DNA from: Myotis daubentonii
Taxonomy: Eukaryota; Chordata; Mammalia; Chiroptera; Vespertilionidae
Length of the DNA: 64,000 bases
Reading direction: 5' to 3'
Assembly (NCBI RefSeq): GCF_963259705.1
Contig: NC_081853.1
Span: 2,852,001-2,916,000 of the forward strand
The notes below the pieces were generated by a model, which had not been told where the DNA came from, ran no database searches, and saw nothing but the letters and a program-made list of their open reading frames with translations. The position numbers and the translations under genes were made by a program. Below, one piece after another: positions 33,776 through 44,030 of this stretch. Positions within the stretch are counted from its first letter, which is position 1, and each line of letters begins with the position of its first letter.

Positions 33776-34160
33776 TGTATAGGGCCACAGATAAGCTAAT
33801 TCCACAGGCCAGCTCATCACCGCTTCTCCTTCCATGTGGACTGCTCAGCAGCTGCTGAGTGCCATGTTTTCCATATCATAGGGAAGAATAAAACCAAGCC
33901 ACCCAATTCCACGGTCAGTATCTGGATTTCAGTGCCGGCGACCAGGACCTGCATCGTTATCTAACGGTCACCTTGCCTGTGTGTGTCACAGCCGTGAGCA
34001 GCAACGAAAGGCAGTTTCTTACTCTCCAGGGTGAAGTGCTCTTACGCACTTCCATGTGTTGGAACATGGAAAAGTGTGTTATAATCATTGTTGGGGCTAG
34101 GAGGTGGGGAAAAACATCGTTGACTGGTCAAAAATGTGTAAATTGCTGACAAAATGACAC
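33776..34160. other. Intronic sequence, nothing recognised
   Basis: Ordinary composition, continuous with the TAATTA-rich block. Confidence 0.45.
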
Positions 34161-34163
34161 ATG

Positions 34164-34435
34164 TAATTAAGAGTGCTCCTACTATTTTACCTTGTGGTTT
34201 ACACCTTCAGTGTTCAAAAAGAGAGTGACTCCCACCTCGCTAATTACCATTATCACTGGAATGCCCGGGCTGGAGTCATTAGCTCCATGTGCATTTAATT
34301 AGAGGAAGGCTGGAATTGGATTTAACTTATTACTTTTTCATGGATCACTTTCTTGTCATCACTTCAAATTGGATTGCAGCCCCAGGTAACTAATTATGAG
34401 AGCCAGAGGATCAAGAGTGAAAAAAAAGGTAATTA
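34164..34435. promoter_or_regulatory. Cluster of five TAATTA sites, candidate enhancer
   Basis: TAATTA, the core of many homeodomain sites, occurs at 34164, 34241, 34296, 34391 and 34430, five times in 272 bp. The surrounding DNA is non-repetitive. FOXP1 is expressed under homeodomain control in neurons, so a developmental enhancer is plausible, but conservation and activity are not visible here. Confidence 0.4.
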
Positions 34436-35136
34436 GGAATAACGCTGTTGGACCCTTGCTGGCCGTCCACTTGCCTCGGGCAGGGGGTGGGGGCTGTGTT
34501 TTGTAGTCTCACAGATTAGGGAGTGAGAGGGATGTATGGTTGCTGGGCATCATGGGAGCCTATCACCACCCATAGTGGTTTCTATGATATACAACTGATT
34601 CGAAGATGTCAAATCAACGTGGTTCCACAATCAGCGCCTTAATACCTAGATTACACTTGTAAAGCAACAGATTGGCTGGAGGTATGAGGCATCCAACAAC
34701 TATAGCCCGGGGCCCCCCACACACATTACAACAAAGCTGTCAGACGCCCCTGAGCCAAAGTGCAGGGTATTTTAAGGAAGGGAGTTAGGATTTAATGAAC
34801 GTATTAATGTTCCAGAAACATCATTCACCTCTGACAGGAAGACATAGCAGGCGGGACAGCAGGAGGGTTAGGGCTCGTGCGTCGGGAGTTTTGTCCGTTT
34901 TCAGCAGACGCAGGCGCTGGCGCTCCTCCGGTGCCGTGCCGCCCGGGGCGTGGACGGGCCGGTTCTGTTCCCTCCTGCCCCATCGAAAAAGACTGTAAAA
35001 CAAATTATATTGTTTCCATGTGCAGAGCAGAATTCAGAACTGCAAGCAATCAATTTTATTGACAATGTCTGAAAAAAGTGTTGATGACAGTTGGAGGATG
35101 TGAAAGTTGGATTTTTAAAGTTGCCAGTACTAAGTG
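34436..35136. other. Intronic sequence, nothing recognised
   Basis: Short frames around 34795-35003 overlap on both strands without features. Confidence 0.45.
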
Positions 35137-35263
35137 TGGCAAAAAAGAAAAGAAAAAGAAAAAGAAAGGAAGGATGGAAGGAAAGAAGAAAAGAAAAGAA
35201 AAGGAAAGAAAAGAAAAGAAAAGAAAAGAAAAGAAAAGAAAAGAAAAGAAAAGAAAAGAAAAG
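35137..35263. repeat. (AAAGA)n purine microsatellite
   Basis: Degenerate at left and pure AAAGA pentamers at right (about 35196-35263). Lysine/glutamate-rich or phenylalanine/serine-rich frames across it are artefacts. Confidence 0.95.
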
Positions 35264-36394
35264 GTTGAAATTAACCTCATTACTCAGAAAAAGTCCTGAG
35301 GTCGCTTTCTGAGAAGGGGTCTCTGATGGACGATGATGGCATGATGAGAAGTCTTGAGACTCAGCCTGTGGGTTACCTTGACGAGAGAAGAAGCATCCAG
35401 AGAAGTGAATCACCAGCTGAGAGGGCTTGAGTTTCCTTAAGTTGTTTAAAATGGGTCTTAATGTTCTGTTAATGTAAGCAAATAGACGTGAGTCAGTCTT
35501 GGGCGGCTTTCAAGCAGGGCAGGGGGGCTCGAGGCTGCTTGCTCTTCCGGGAGAAGCAGGGGTGCGAGGGCGCCCACCGTGAGGGCCCTGCAGTGTTCCC
35601 ACGTGACCCCATGCTTCTCCTGGGATTGGCTTCTTTTCCTGTGAACCTTCTAGGCAAAATCTCAAGAAACAAAATGGTAATATCAAGTCTAATGCAAAAA
35701 ATTCAAGCTTTTTTTAGCATCTTCAGTTGGTTTAGAATTTTTGTACACAGCATCGTCTGTGGTTGAAAGAGGGCACGCCAAGGTCAAGTGATGTAGTGGT
35801 TTCCATCTTCCACGAGCTCAGTGTGTGATGAAAGCAGAGCCTTGGTTTTGTAAGTCTGCAGGAATTTCGATGAAGTGTAGAGGTCACGTTCCCTGTCAAT
35901 TTGAGTAGCCAGCATTTTTAAACTACTGTTTTTTCTTCCTTTTTGTGTGTCTTTTCTTCCCTGCCCCCGCCTCACCATGAACCGTGTCCCTTTCCTGACA
36001 CATGCACAGTGAGTCCTCCAATCTGAAACTCATTAGCTCACAGCACTGGGCCCTGGCCAGTGGATAGAAAATTTCCTGAAGCTGGAATAACAGCATTTGG
36101 TGCGAGCACCACGGAGCAGAAGTGACAACGGGGTAGTCTCGCTTCCCTGGCCGCCGGCCCTGCCGGGAAGCCAGCGGCCAGGGAGACGGGACTGGTGAAT
36201 GGAGAAGCTCGCTCCTTAGAGAAATGAGCTTCGGACATCTCAGGGCGATACCCTTTTCCCCAGCACTTCTTATTTTAATTGGGCTGTAGGTATTTATCAA
36301 CATTGGCTGCAGGAACATGAAAGCAAGCCGTTGGAGAAAAAGTATGGAGACAATTTCTATGAGAGAATATTTTTCACTTTTGTAACTATAGGGA
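35264..36394. other. Intronic sequence, nothing recognised
   Basis: Ordinary composition. The minus-strand frame at 35923-36318 has no features. Confidence 0.45.
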
Positions 36395-36419
36395 ATTCAT
36401 TCATTCATTCATTCATTCA
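36395..36419. repeat. (ATTC)n microsatellite
   Basis: About six ATTC units, probably from the end of an old L2/MIR-type repeat. Confidence 0.85.
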
Positions 36420-36627
36420 AACTTTATTCATTGAACCTCCCTATATCCAGGTCATGTGACCAAGATGGAACTCTTGCCCTCACATTAGAAAAGTACACAA
36501 TTCACTTTGGGTCAGGATAATTTAAGCCAGGTTTTCAAACAGGAAACTGAGTCCCCAAAATACGACAGCAATAGTATTATATTAAATAGCAGGCGCTGAA
36601 AGTGTGCTGTGTGCTCACCACATGGGG

Positions 36628-36859
36628 CAGTCATGGCGAACCTATGACACACGAGTCAGAGGTGACACGCGAACTTTTTTTTGGTTGATTTTTCTTTGTT
36701 AAATGCCATTTAAATATATAAAATAAATATCAAAAATATGTCTTTGTTTTACTATGGTTGCAAATATCAAAAAAATTTCTGTATGTGACACGGCACCAAA
36801 GTTAAGTTAGGGTTTTTCAAAATGCTGGCACACCGAGCTCAAATGGTTCACCATCGCTG
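36628..36859 (+). mobile_element. hAT MITE, copy 1 of two
   Basis: Starts CAGTCATGGCGAACCTATGA and ends AATGGTTCACCATCGCTG. It matches the copy at 39281-39517 along its length (GAGGTGACACGCGAACT, TTTGGTTGATTTTTCTTTG, GTTAAGTTAGGGTTTTTC). Flanks ACATGGGG and ATGGGTAA do not match as a clean duplication, so this copy is older or altered. Confidence 0.9.
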
Positions 36860-36877
36860 ATGGGTAAGGTCTGTTAG

Positions 36878-36975
36878 CATTCCCATTTTGTAGAGGAGGG
36901 AAGTCAGGCATCGGAGAAGTTGACTTGCCCAGGGCCAGACAGCTGGTAAGTGGCAGAGCTGGGACCGGCCCCAGC
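36878..36975 (-). repeat. MIR SINE fragment (reverse)
   Basis: TTCCCATTTTGTAGAGGAGG, GACTTGCCCAGGGCCAGACA and GGTAAGTGGCAGAGCTGGGA are classic reverse MIR core. Confidence 0.85.
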
Positions 36976-37860
36976 GTCGGGCTCGAGAATCTGCTCTTCT
37001 CCATTGCATCCGGTCGCCTCCCGCAGCTGCTCCAGGCCTGGCCAACGGGCGGCGGGAGGAACAGCCGCAGAGCTGCCGGGCCCTGATGCTCATCACCAAC
37101 CACTAGACAGCACTGTCTCCTAATTTGGACATATGTTTATGGGCATATTTGAAAAATAGTGCTTGTAATTGAAATATGCTCTTTCTGAAGGGAAATGACG
37201 CTTGGGAAAGAGAAGAAAGAGGAGTATTACTCAAAGCCTGCAGACAACTGCAAGTAATTGTCCAAGGGCAGCCGTTGAAATGGAGAAGCAGCTTGGAAAA
37301 TGTACGGTTTGGGAAATTTGTGTCCTGATGTAATTACGGTAGTTGTGAGTTGATGTCATGCTTAGTAACTGTTTTTGTATTGCCCGGGCCTTTGTTACTG
37401 AGCTGTGATATCATGATCAAACTATTATAAACATAGCATGGGCATAGCATGCTTGTGTAACAAAAGATTGGGAACTTTTATTAAGTTTGTTTTCCTTGTC
37501 ATATTGTAAAAATTTATTATGTGTACTGTGTATATTAGAAACAGATTTGGGTAATTCTGTCTAAATGAAGTCATCCCGGCTATTTCCAGACTGTCTGTTT
37601 TTGGTTGTGAATAATTTTCATACATCAGATGGTTGTCATATTTAGTCGCTCTCAGAATTTTAAAGAGAACATACCCCATTTTGAACTTACGGTGGACTGC
37701 AGCCTTGCTGTTGAGATGGTTTGAGTTTCAAATTATTGCCCAGAAACTGCAGAGTGATCACTCCTCGTTGCCGAAGGGCCCAGCCCGCTGCCCGCCGGTC
37801 AGAAATAACTTCCCTTCCTCCAAGTACAGATGTTTAACTACTTCAGTGGGAGGACGTAGC
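36976..37860. promoter_or_regulatory. Non-repetitive block, possible conserved non-coding DNA (about 37120-37720)
   Basis: AT-balanced, repeat-free sequence with GTAATTACGG and TATAAACA-like motifs. Only its texture suggests constraint. Confidence 0.2.
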
Positions 37861-39272
37861 GCTGCCAGGACACGGCTGGGCAAAGAGGCCGGCCTCGTCC
37901 TGTCGCGTTCCATCCCGTGAGGACCCGTGGTGGGCGCTCACGGGCTGTGGGTGTGGAACGGCGCTCAGAGCCTCGCGTGACTCAGTCCTCGCGGCTGCGC
38001 CTCCAGCTCTCGGGCCCGCGGGCTGCTGACCCGGACGTCCTGCCGCTGCTGCCTCTCTGCTCGTTTCCACCAGCCGCTCTCCTTCCCGCCTCCCCCAAAG
38101 CTGCCTCTCCTCCTCCTCGTTTCCTTGAATATTTTTTGTCACTAAATTCAGTCTCATCCTCACCTCAAGCTGTCTGACCTCCCAGGAGCTGGTTCGGCCT
38201 GTGGCTCACTCACGGTTTTGGAAATTGCCTTTTTCCCCTTCCTCCCCGCAGGCCGCCGGGCTCCGCCCCCCAGGCTCTTCTGGACACAGACTCCTTCCCA
38301 GCCCAGAGTCCAGCTCCTTTGGTCTTGCCTGGTGGCACCTCTGTCCTCTTCCTTCTCTACCGAGGACTCCCCGCTGTCTGTGCCCTCCTCACCGCCTGGC
38401 CATGTCTTTCTTAGCTGAGCATCACCACAGTCCCCTCCTCTCTGCTCCAGCGGGTCACGTTCACCGCCAGGCCCTACAGGTCAGGGTCTCGCCCCCCACC
38501 TCACTTGTCCTCAGATCTGCCGTTTCTCCTTCCGCCGAGGTCTTCTCTCCATTCCTTTCTGGGACCCCAGGCCTCAGCTGGCACGTGCTAGGCCTTGGCA
38601 AAGAACGACAGCCTGCCCCTCCCCCTCCGCATATCTCCTAGTCTTGCCCTAGAGGCCATGTCACTCTGCTGTTCAGAAATGTTCAGGGGCCACTCCTACC
38701 TGCAGTCCAGCCCCCACAATCCAGGCTTCAAATAATGCTTGTTCTGTCACCTGCCACTTAGACACCAGGCCCTGGCGACCAGGTTGTTTGACTTTAATTC
38801 CAAGAGGATCATCTCTCTGTCTCTTTCTTCAGAAGGAAGCCAGAGGCCACGGCAGGGCTGTCTCCCTGCCTGTCATTCTCTGCCCCGTTCCCCTGCTCCT
38901 CTTCGCCGCTGTCTGCGCGTGGCCTGGAGGGTTCCCCTGAGCTCCGTGGCCGTGGGGCCGCAGGCCAGGTGCTCCCTGTTGGATCGGTGTGAGGAGGCTG
39001 CTCTCGGAGCTGTTGCTGAGTTCCGTCCGCTTCGTTTTATTCGGCAGCAGAAAGGGATTGTTCCTTATTTTAGGAGCAGAATCAAGAGACACCCACACAG
39101 GCTTCAGGGGACCTGGTTGGCAGCGGCTCTGTCCAGGGGCCAGGTGAGGGGTTCTGAGCAGAATGACCCGCCCCAGCTCCGGACTGAGTGGCCAGGTCTG
39201 CCCGGGCACTGGGTTTGGCAGTGGTGTTGTGGGGCCTTCTGTTTGCCAAGCTTGACAGGTTTACCTGACATA
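37861..39272. other. GC-rich intron, no gene recognised
   Basis: C- and CT-rich DNA with plus- and minus-strand frames up to 201 codons. None has a family motif, and the compositional bias explains their length. Confidence 0.45.
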
Positions 39273-39280
39273 GTCTACGC

Positions 39281-39517
39281 CAGTGATGGCGAACCTATGA
39301 CACACGTGTCAGAGGTGACACGCGAACTCATTTTTTTTGGTTGATTTTTCTTTGTTAAATGGCATTTAAATATATAAAATAAATATCAAAAATATAAATC
39401 TTTGTTTTACTATGGTTGCAAATATCAAGAAAATTTCTTTATGTGACACGGCACCAGAGTTAAGTTAGGGTTTTTCAAAATGCTGACACGCCGAGCTCAA
39501 AAGGTTCGCCATCACTG
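39281..39517 (+). mobile_element. hAT MITE, copy 2, with perfect target duplication
   Basis: Inverted ends CAGTGATGGCGAACCT and AGGTTCGCCATCACTG are perfect complements over 16 bp. The flanking 8-mer GTCTACGC is identical on both sides (39273-39280, 39518-39525). 237 bp, non-coding, clearly recent. Confidence 0.97.
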
Positions 39518-39525
39518 GTCTACGC

Positions 39526-39821
39526 TGATCACATACCAGAGTAGAGAAGTCCTTGGGATTATTTTTTCTGGGAAGCCTAATGGATCCTATTGGTAACTAT
39601 TGAAATAGCATCTAAAATTCAACGTATACTTCGTGCTGTTCCCTATCTCCTTATTCAAGACCAGTCAAACCGTATCCTTACCACATATCCCTTCATGGTC
39701 AACCATGAGGAGTGATTTGTCCTTAAAGGCACAGGATCAGGTACAGTGGGTCCCCACACGAACTCAGCAGCGTGGTGGGAGTTTCAGAGATGCGTGTGTC
39801 AGGCTGTGTGAGATGAGGCAC
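39526..39821. other. Intronic sequence, nothing recognised
   Basis: Ordinary composition. Confidence 0.45.
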
Positions 39822-40045
39822 ATGGTTAACAGCGTGGCCTCTGGTGTTAGGCTCCAGGTTCAAGTCCCGGGACCATCTTACTGCTGTGTGACCTAGGAAC
39901 AGTAGCTGAAGCTCCCTGCATTTCCATTTCTCACCCAGAGAACGTGGCTGATTTACTTCAACCCCTGAAGGTGATCGTGAGGATTAAGTGATCAATGTGT
40001 GAAAAGTGCATGCACAGTGCCTGGGACATAGTAAATTCTCGGGAA
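39822..40045 (+). repeat. MIR SINE (forward, nearly full length)
   Basis: GGTTAACAGCGTGGCCTCTG, TCCAGGTTCAAGTCCCGGGA, GCTGTGTGACCTAGGAACAG, GATCGTGAGGATTAAGTGAT and GCACAGTGCCTGGGACATAG follow MIR from its tRNA head to its 3' end. Confidence 0.9.
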
Positions 40046-40233
40046 AGGTAGTTCTTCTAGGAATTATATAAATTCCTTTTAAAAGGAAAAGGACTACCTG
40101 CTGAATGCCAAATTACATTGTAACTCATTTGCTATCATCACTATTCACTTGTATGTGTAAGCAGCATAACAGCACTACCTTTTGCTTGTAGAGTCCTTGT
40201 GGTTGGACACACTGGATGGGCAGACATCAGGCT

Positions 40234-40380
40234 CCTCATCTGTAAAAGGGGTGACCCCAGTGCTCCCCAAGCTGTGGTGAAGACCAGCTGATGTAACTAG
40301 AAACCAGCAGCCTGGAGTGGTAACTAGATACCAGCAGCCTGGCACACAGCAAGCGCTTAATAAACGCCCGCTGCTGTCAT
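40234..40380 (+). repeat. MIR 3' part with internal 27-bp tandem duplication
   Basis: CCTCATCTGTAAAAGGGGTG and GCACACAGCAAGCGCTTAAT mark MIR. Between them GTAACTAGAAACCAGCAGCC (40293) is repeated 27 bp later with one change (40320). Confidence 0.75.
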
Positions 40381-41299
40381 CACCCTCCCTGCTACTCCTG
40401 CGAGCAGCGTTGTCTTCATGGAGCATTCTTTTCCTAAATGTGTCCATTCGGGCATAAATAAAGGTCATCCTGGTCTAAAATTCCATCCTGGGTTCTCTTT
40501 GTCCTGGTCTTCCCAGAATTTTACATGAATTAAAGCTAGGTTGTTTTAACAGCCACGGGACTATTCCCGCATCTGGAATCTTGAAGCTTTGGCATTCTGC
40601 TCCGCTGGCACGAAGTAGGCAATCTGTAGATGTGTCTTTCAAAAATGGGTTAGTGAATGAGTGAGTGGCAAGGGAGTGAGTAGCCAAATAGTGACCCAAC
40701 CAGAAAGGAGAAGTGATGCTGCTGAGTGGGAGAGGCGCAGGTGTCCCAGGTTCATACTCTCCAGGGACGTTTCAGGAGCGTAAACTCAGCATTAAAAGGA
40801 CCCAGGTCTGTCTGGCCTGAGTCTTGCCAAGCACGGAGTGAAAATCGGACGGAAACTCCCGCAGTGCGGTCTGACTGCCTCAGGGTTGCTGTTAGCCTTG
40901 TACGTTTGCTAATCTGTTTAAGGTATAATGTTAATGGCATAGAACTTTAATTCATAAGAATAGAAAATTAAAGGAGACTAAAGGCAAAATATAGAATTGT
41001 ATTTGGTGTCAAGATTAAAGTTCAGTGAAGCATACCGAAGATGGAGTAGACCATTAAATAAACTTGGACAGAAGATGGAAAAGGTACCTAAATCTCTCAT
41101 TTTGATATGAATTGGTTTGCTTGATTATTTGCAACAGTATCTCAGTAAAATCCAAGACAAATTAAAGCAAAACAGAATTTAATTGAGCTATTATTTTGCA
41201 GACTTTGGCTTAGTTTCAGACAGCCTAATCAAATTGTGCTTTGCTCAAATAACTAATGTGAAATGCAGCCTACCAACAGATGTTTAAAAAGAGTCTAAT
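40381..41299. other. Intronic sequence, nothing recognised
   Basis: AT-rich and non-repetitive after about 40900. No gene recognised. Confidence 0.45.
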
Positions 41300-41740
41300 T
41301 GGGAAATCTACATCCTGGATTTAGTCTGTCTCATTGGTAAAAATAGCTACAAATTTATATTTTCGAGAACGACACCCAATGACAAGCATTTCCAGAAAAG
41401 ATAAAGTTTTCTTCAAGGATGCCTAGTGCTTGGGCGGAATTGTCGTGAGTAGTCAGAGGTGGCACTCTGGAAATTAAAGTCCTTGGAAATTCTCCGGCTC
41501 CGTGCCATGCTGAACGGAGAGAGAAATCTCCTTTATCACATTACGTCACCAGAGTCCTGTTACGGTCCCTGGATCGTGTCAGGGGCCCGCGCGCTGCAAT
41601 TTATAATGAGCCCTTGCAAGTCGTGCGAGGCACACACTGATTGATGGCATTTAAAGGTGCTGTCAGGGTGGCTAGGTAATGAAGTCGACCTTCCCTCGTT
41701 TTCTCAGTTTCAAGTTTGTATATATAAAGGAACTATTTCA
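41300..41740. promoter_or_regulatory. Possible conserved non-coding element with CRE-like motif
   Basis: Repeat-free DNA including ATTACGTCACC (about 41540, CRE-like), AATTTATAATGAG and TGATTGATGG (PBX/HOX-like). These are motif matches only. Confidence 0.3.
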
Positions 41741-42029
41741 CCTGCCACATTTGCTTGGAACTTTTCGTTAGATCTACAAAAGGAATTTGGCTTAATAGTT
41801 AACTCTTTTCTTCCTTTAGACCAGGGGTCAGCAAACTTCTGTAAAGGGCCAGAGGGTGAGTATTCTTGGCTCTGCAGGCCAGTCTGTCGTGGCAGCCATG
41901 CAGAAACAGCAGCACATGTGTGAACGAATGAGCAGCAGTTTCAATCAGAATCCACTGGTGGATATTGAAATTTGAATTTCATGCCATTTCATTTATCATG
42001 AAATATCCTTGTTTTGATTTCTCCCCAAA

Positions 42030-42658
42030 CTATATATATAAAGAGCCAGGGCCATTACATCTGAAACAACCGAACAGACAACTGAACAGACGCCCGAACA
42101 GGCTGAGTGTGGAGACAAGGCTGGCAAGGGTGTAGTGAGTGACGACCAAATGACTGAGCACCAGGCTGCATGGGGTGACCAGGCCGGCAGAGGGGGGCAG
42201 TTGAGGGTGACCAGGCCAGCGGGGGGTGCAGTTGAGGGTGACCAGGCCAGCGGGGGGGGGCAGTTGAGGGTGACCAGGCCAGCGGGGGGTGCAGTTGAGG
42301 GTGACCAGGCCAGCAGGCGGGGTAGTTGGGGGTGACTAGGCTGGCAGTGGGGGGCAGTGAGGGGTTACCAGGCTGGCTGGGGGGGGGCAGTTAGGGGCGG
42401 TCAGGTCGGCAGGCAGAGGAGGTTAGGGATGATCAGGCTGGCAGGGGGGCCAGTTAGAGCAATCAGGCAGGCAGGCAGGTGAGCAGTTAGGAGCCAGTGG
42501 CCCTGGATTGTGAGAGGGATGTGCGACTGCTAGTTTAGGCCCGATCCTGGGGATTGGCTATCGGACATCCCCCAAGGGGTCCCAGATTGGAGAGGGTGCA
42601 GGCTGGGCTGAGGGGACCCCCCCCGCCCCCGCCTGAATTTCATGCACCGGGCCTCTAG
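42030..42658 (+). mobile_element. HeliBat-type Helitron with internal minisatellite
   Basis: Left boundary near CTATATATATAAAGAGCC (5' TC not intact) and a sharp right end CATGCACCGGGCCTCTAG at 42658. The 629-bp length exceeds other copies because of tandem G-rich repeats inside. Non-coding. Confidence 0.8.
42165..42440 (+). repeat. G-rich minisatellite, ~31-bp unit, inside the Helitron
   Basis: Unit GGGTGACCAGGCCAGCGGGG plus a GGTGCAGTTGA tail, four or five clear copies up to about 42330, then progressively degenerate to about 42480. Strong G asymmetry on the plus strand. Confidence 0.88.
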
Positions 42659-43172
42659 TCTATAATAATAAAAGCATAGTATGCAAATTGACCGAATGGT
42701 CGAATAGCAGAACAACTGTCTGGACAACCATGCTATGACACCCACTGGTGCCAGGCCAGCCAAGGCGAGTGCGATGCGATTGGTCGGGGCCCCACCATCA
42801 CCCCATGGTCACCCCGCAGAGGGAGGCCCAGGCCACCGGCCAGCGGGGCAGTCAATTTGGGGGCTCCATGATCACCCCGCAGAGGGAGGCCCAGGCCACC
42901 AACTGGTGGGTGGGCAGGGCTTCCTTCTGCGGGGTGCGATCTATTGCCCCAAAGAGGGAGGCCCAGGCTGCCTGGCCAGTAGTGCTGTAGTGGTTTGGCG
43001 GGGCCTCCCTCTGTGGGGGCAATCCATCTCAGAGCCCCGGCTGGGTGGGCAGGGCCTATATTTTGGGGGCGAACAATGGTGGAGCCCCGCAATCCATCGC
43101 CCCGCAGAGGGAGACCCCGGCTGACGCCCTTCCCTCCCACGAGTGCATGAATTTCATGCACCGGGCCTCTAG
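42659..43172 (+). mobile_element. HeliBat-type Helitron abutting the previous one
   Basis: Starts TCTATAATAATAAAAGCATA immediately after the preceding CTAG and ends CATGCACCGGGCCTCTAG. It is the same subfamily as 63597-63991 (shared ATGCTATGACACCCACTGGT and GCCAGGCCAGCCAAGGCG). 514 bp, with several GCAGAGGGAGGCCCAGGC-type internal repeats. Confidence 0.92.
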
Positions 43173-43256
43173 TTTAAAAATATTAAAAAGATTCTCAGCT
43201 GAAGGGCCATGCAAACACAGGTGGGCCAGCTTCGGACTATAGTTTGCTGACCTCTG

Positions 43257-43835
43257 CTTTCCCAGGCGGAGTAGGTCGCAAGCCTGTTCAGTGAACAATG
43301 TTGCCTGGATGAGGGGACTAGAGGACTGACATCCAGCTGTCGTTGGCCAAGCCTCGCGCTGGCCAGAGACCGGCGGTGCCAGCTTGGGACCAGAAGCACC
43401 TGCGTGAATTTGCACAGAGGTGCCACCCAACACCTAGCTTTCTTTCCTTCCACCTTTTCCGTCTGAAATCTTTCTACACCTTGTTGTAGGTGTAATGATG
43501 AAAGTAGTAATTGTTTGAGATTCAGAAAAATGGACTTAGCTGCCAGGGCCTTAGCTAGCCTGGATCTCATACTTGTGTGAAATTGAAAAAGGCACCTTTT
43601 CAAGACATCTGATTCTAATCTGTGAGGGTATTTTCATAATACACCTGACTTTATTACATGAAAACACTGCCATCTGCCAGAAAGATCTCCTGCAGATGTA
43701 AGGGTGGCACCGAGTCAGCGGAGAGCCGGACGGGCCGAGGTGTCCGCAGTGGCGGCCCTCCCTGCGTCCCCCCAGGGAGCGCTGGTGGTTTCTTCCCTTG
43801 CTCACATCTCGAATCCAAACTTGTCTGATTCTGGC
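43257..43835. other. Intronic sequence, nothing recognised
   Basis: Minus-strand frames at 43169-43910 are chance reads partly through the hAT and Helitron sequence. Confidence 0.45.
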
Positions 43836-43880
43836 ACAAGGACTTGCCTCTGTAAGCCTCAGTTTCTTATTTACAAAAGA
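43836..43880 (+). repeat. MIR core fragment
   Basis: GGACTTGCCTCTGTAAGCCT then CAGTTTCTTATTTACAAAAG resembles the forward MIR core. Confidence 0.4.
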
Positions 43881-43888
43881 TTGTGCAG

Positions 43889-44030
43889 TGTTTCTCAGCC
43901 CTGGTGGCACATCAGAATGAATATGATTTTTATCATCATCAAGATCTAGGTCTCAAAGCTTTTTAAATCATCACTAGATTCCTGACCTCTGTCTACTGAG
44001 TGAGAATCTGGGGCTCCGGCCAGGGGTGGG
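43889..44030 (+). mobile_element. MER5-like hAT fragment
   Basis: TTTCTCAGCCCTGGTGGCAC, ATCAGAATGA, then CTACTGAGTGAGAATCTGGG resemble the MER5 group of old hAT MITEs. The right end is not preserved. Confidence 0.45.

Larger units (their letters stand above)
41822..43256 (+). mobile_element. Old hAT MITE split by two Helitrons
   Basis: Left part 41822-42029 begins CAGGGGTCAGCAAACTTCTG and contains GTAAAGGGCCAGAGGG and GAAATTTGAATTTCATGCC. The right part resumes at 43173 with TTTAAAAATATTAAAAAG, CTCAGCTGAAGGGCCATGCA and ATAGTTTGCTGACCTCTG. Joined without the interior, the parts follow one family's order, with inverted ends. The 8-mers CTTTAGAC and CTTTCCCA are a decayed target duplication at best. 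Confidence 0.85.

Noticed and set aside
34901..35413. 170-codon minus-strand frame rich in FSFLFF
   Set aside because: Translation of the AAAGA microsatellite.
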